Shown here: piece after piece, positions 62,616 through 64,000 of the stretch | Position numbering within the stretch: position 1 is the first letter of the stretch | Layout of the letters: each line of letters opens with the position of its first letter | Assembly (NCBI GenBank): GCA_038373885.1 | Contig: JAWZYV010012234.1 | Coordinates: forward strand, 186,001 to 250,000 | DNA length: 64,000 nt | Origin: Cheiracanthium punctorium | Lineage: Eukaryota; Arthropoda; Arachnida; Araneae; Cheiracanthiidae | Reading direction: 5' to 3' | Program-made: the position numbers and the translations under genes | Notes under the pieces: model-generated | What the model saw: only the letters and a program-made list of their open reading frames with translations | Told to the model about the DNA's origin: nothing | Databases searched by the model: none

Positions 62616-63052
62616 TAAAGCGACCATACGTCCTCGAAATTCGAGGACAGTCCCCAAATATAGATAGTATATTAAGTTTGACCCCAAATGTCCTCAAATT
62701 TAGAGATCTGTACTTTATCTTCTTCAAAGTTACCGTTAATACTTTCTGGGGGGAAAAACTGAAGAAATAGAAAAAGAAAACAACAAAAACCGCCTTCTTC
62801 TTACAGAAACAACTAAACTCATCTCTGAAAAGGTTTGTTCTCATGCGCGATAGAATATGAATTAGGCTATAAATATGACTTTCCATATTTCTTTCACGTA
62901 TTACGTATTTCAAAAAATCAATTAATATTCGCAAATCTAAACTAGGAAATTTATCTCTTACTCGAATACTTTAGTGTCCCCAAGTTTTGTTTAGATTCGA
63001 GGACAATGGTTGATTTGTCCCCAAATTACCGTTTAGAAATATGGTCACCTTA
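62616..63052. mobile_element. TAARGYGACCATA element with 8-bp target duplication
   Basis: The termini TAAAGCGACCATA and TAAGGTGACCATA (from the right) are inverted. The target duplication ATGTAACC is at 61346-61353 and 63053-63060; the left copy is now separated from its element by the hAT insertion at 61359. GTCCTCGAAATTCGAGGAC near the left end is a perfect palindrome. Non-coding. Confidence 0.8.
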
Positions 63053-63100
63053 ATGTAACCCCCCCTCCCGTCCGTTGAAGGAAGTTCGCGTACGCTACTG
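63053..63100. mobile_element. 3' remnant of a CAGTGGCG hAT MITE
   Basis: GTAACCCCCCCTCCCGTCCG then TTGAAGGAAGTTCGCGTACG and CTACTG correspond to the right end of 21975-22141 and 53398-53544. Its left part is not identifiable beyond about 61334-61353. Confidence 0.65.
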
Positions 63101-63104
63101 CTGC

Positions 63105-63644
63105 TAGAGATGAGTTCGGGCTCATTTTTTGAAGCCCGAGCCCGCGCAATATTATTTAAGTCGGAGCCCGAGCCCGCCCGAGCCCGAAATTTCAGTTAAG
63201 ATTTTTAAAAAATTCAATTACTTCATTGATAGAATACAATAAATTTTGCCGTTTGTGCAAATTAAAGACAAATATAGTTGCAAACTCCGAATGCACTTTC
63301 TAATTTTTTGTATCCGTCCTTTATCAAAAAATGTCGGATCTCATGACTAATTAAGGAATATAAACCGCCGTTCTAAAATTCCCAAAGAGCTTCATGCACC
63401 TTCTAGGCGCCCGTGCCGCTATTTTTATTTGTTTATTTATTTTTCTTTTATAAGTACTTTTATTTTCCTCATGAATCACTTTTCAAAATCTATTTCAAGC
63501 AGTATGTTCAATAAAGGAGAAATTTTTCATGAGCCCGAGCCCGCCCGAGCCCGAACACAATTGTGAATTACAGAGCCCGAGCCCGGTTCGGGCCCGGGCT
63601 TGGGCTCGGGCTTTCGGGCTCGGGCTGAGCCCGTCTCATCTCTA
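63105..63644. mobile_element. hAT-like MITE (TAGAGATGAG), GCCCGA-rich, 540 bp
   Basis: The ends TAGAGATGAG and CTCATCTCTA are perfect inverted repeats. The exact target duplication ACTGCTGC is at 63097-63104 and 63645-63652. Both subterminal regions are tandem GCCCGA/TCGGGC hexamers in inverted orientation. The AT-rich centre is non-coding. Confidence 0.92.
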
Positions 63645-63652
63645 ACTGCTGC

Positions 63653-64000
63653 ACGTTAATACCTCTTTCTATCAGGAAATTTTTTTTGTGCCTCTTTTGT
63701 GTTTTGAGCTAACAGATGCTTCCCGTTTATATGTTGAGGGGAAGGGTGTAATTATTAATCTTTGTCGCAAATTAAAGAAATTGCTATAAATGAGAGAATT
63801 TATAAATAATTATTATTATCTAGTGAAAACAAACATTAGTTTGTTCAGGCTCGGGGGGAAACAAAAGAAAAAGAAAAAAAAATTGTTTAACATAGTTAAC
63901 TGCACCCGATTGAACCGTACGTTGGCTTATATGAATCTGCATTATCACATTCACTTTTCTTCTATTATAGCTATTAATATAGCTATTATAACTAGTCAGG
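63653..64000. other. AT-rich DNA at the right edge, nothing recognised
   Basis: No gene or repeat end could be supported. Confidence 0.4.

Overview
The window looks like nuclear DNA from an arthropod, most likely a chelicerate such as a spider. This rests on the AT-rich composition, spliceosomal introns, an animal GABA/glycine vesicular transporter, and a dense mix of Tc1/mariner, hAT, piggyBac-like, Helitron, Gypsy and tRNA-SINE sequence. The species cannot be fixed by eye. Nothing resembles bacterial operons, CRISPR or rRNA.

Host genes are few. (1) A terminal coding exon at 2754-2876 (+) encodes a membrane-spanning segment, a basic stop and a short cytoplasmic tail. It is followed by about 5.5 kb of very AT-rich DNA that could be a long 3' UTR ending near 8341. 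(2) A CpG-rich block at about 12230-12386 looks like a promoter with a short first coding exon. (3) A complete two-exon vesicular inhibitory amino acid transporter gene (VIAAT/VGAT, the unc-47 family) lies at 25567-28535 (+). It is the only confidently named gene. (4) Three phase-compatible exons on the minus strand (45340-45436, 41777-41884, 34559-34671) form the 3' part of a gene whose short motifs resemble axonemal microtubule-associated or inner proteins.

The rest is transposon-derived, often nested. At 0-1.1 kb a Tc1 transposase pseudogene is split by a 356-bp MITE. At 21.4-22.8 kb there are TTAA-flanked MITEs and a hAT MITE with an exact 8-bp target duplication. The introns of the minus-strand gene hold a 2.07-kb foldback element with arms near 750-800 bp, a nearly intact Tc1 element with one premature stop, two copies of a ~0.95-kb TIR element, and Helitron debris. 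At 46.4-48.0 kb lies a mariner-superfamily pseudogene with unusual catalytic spacing (about 47 residues between the last two acidic residues). At 48-53.5 kb there is a layered block with a second, older foldback. At 53.7-58.1 kb are a solo LTR, a truncated Gypsy pol gene and a 14-unit, ~150-bp minisatellite. A non-autonomous Helitron with intact ends occupies 58506-59656. The last 4 kb is a readable insertion stack: an old hAT MITE, a TAARG-type element, a hAT element and tRNA-SINE copies sharing one target sequence, with another hAT MITE at the old MITE's edge.

No new enzymatic system is evident. The features most worth a second look are the two foldbacks, the DD47D-type element, the minisatellite beside Gypsy pol, the nested stack at 61.2-63.65 kb, and the minus-strand gene.
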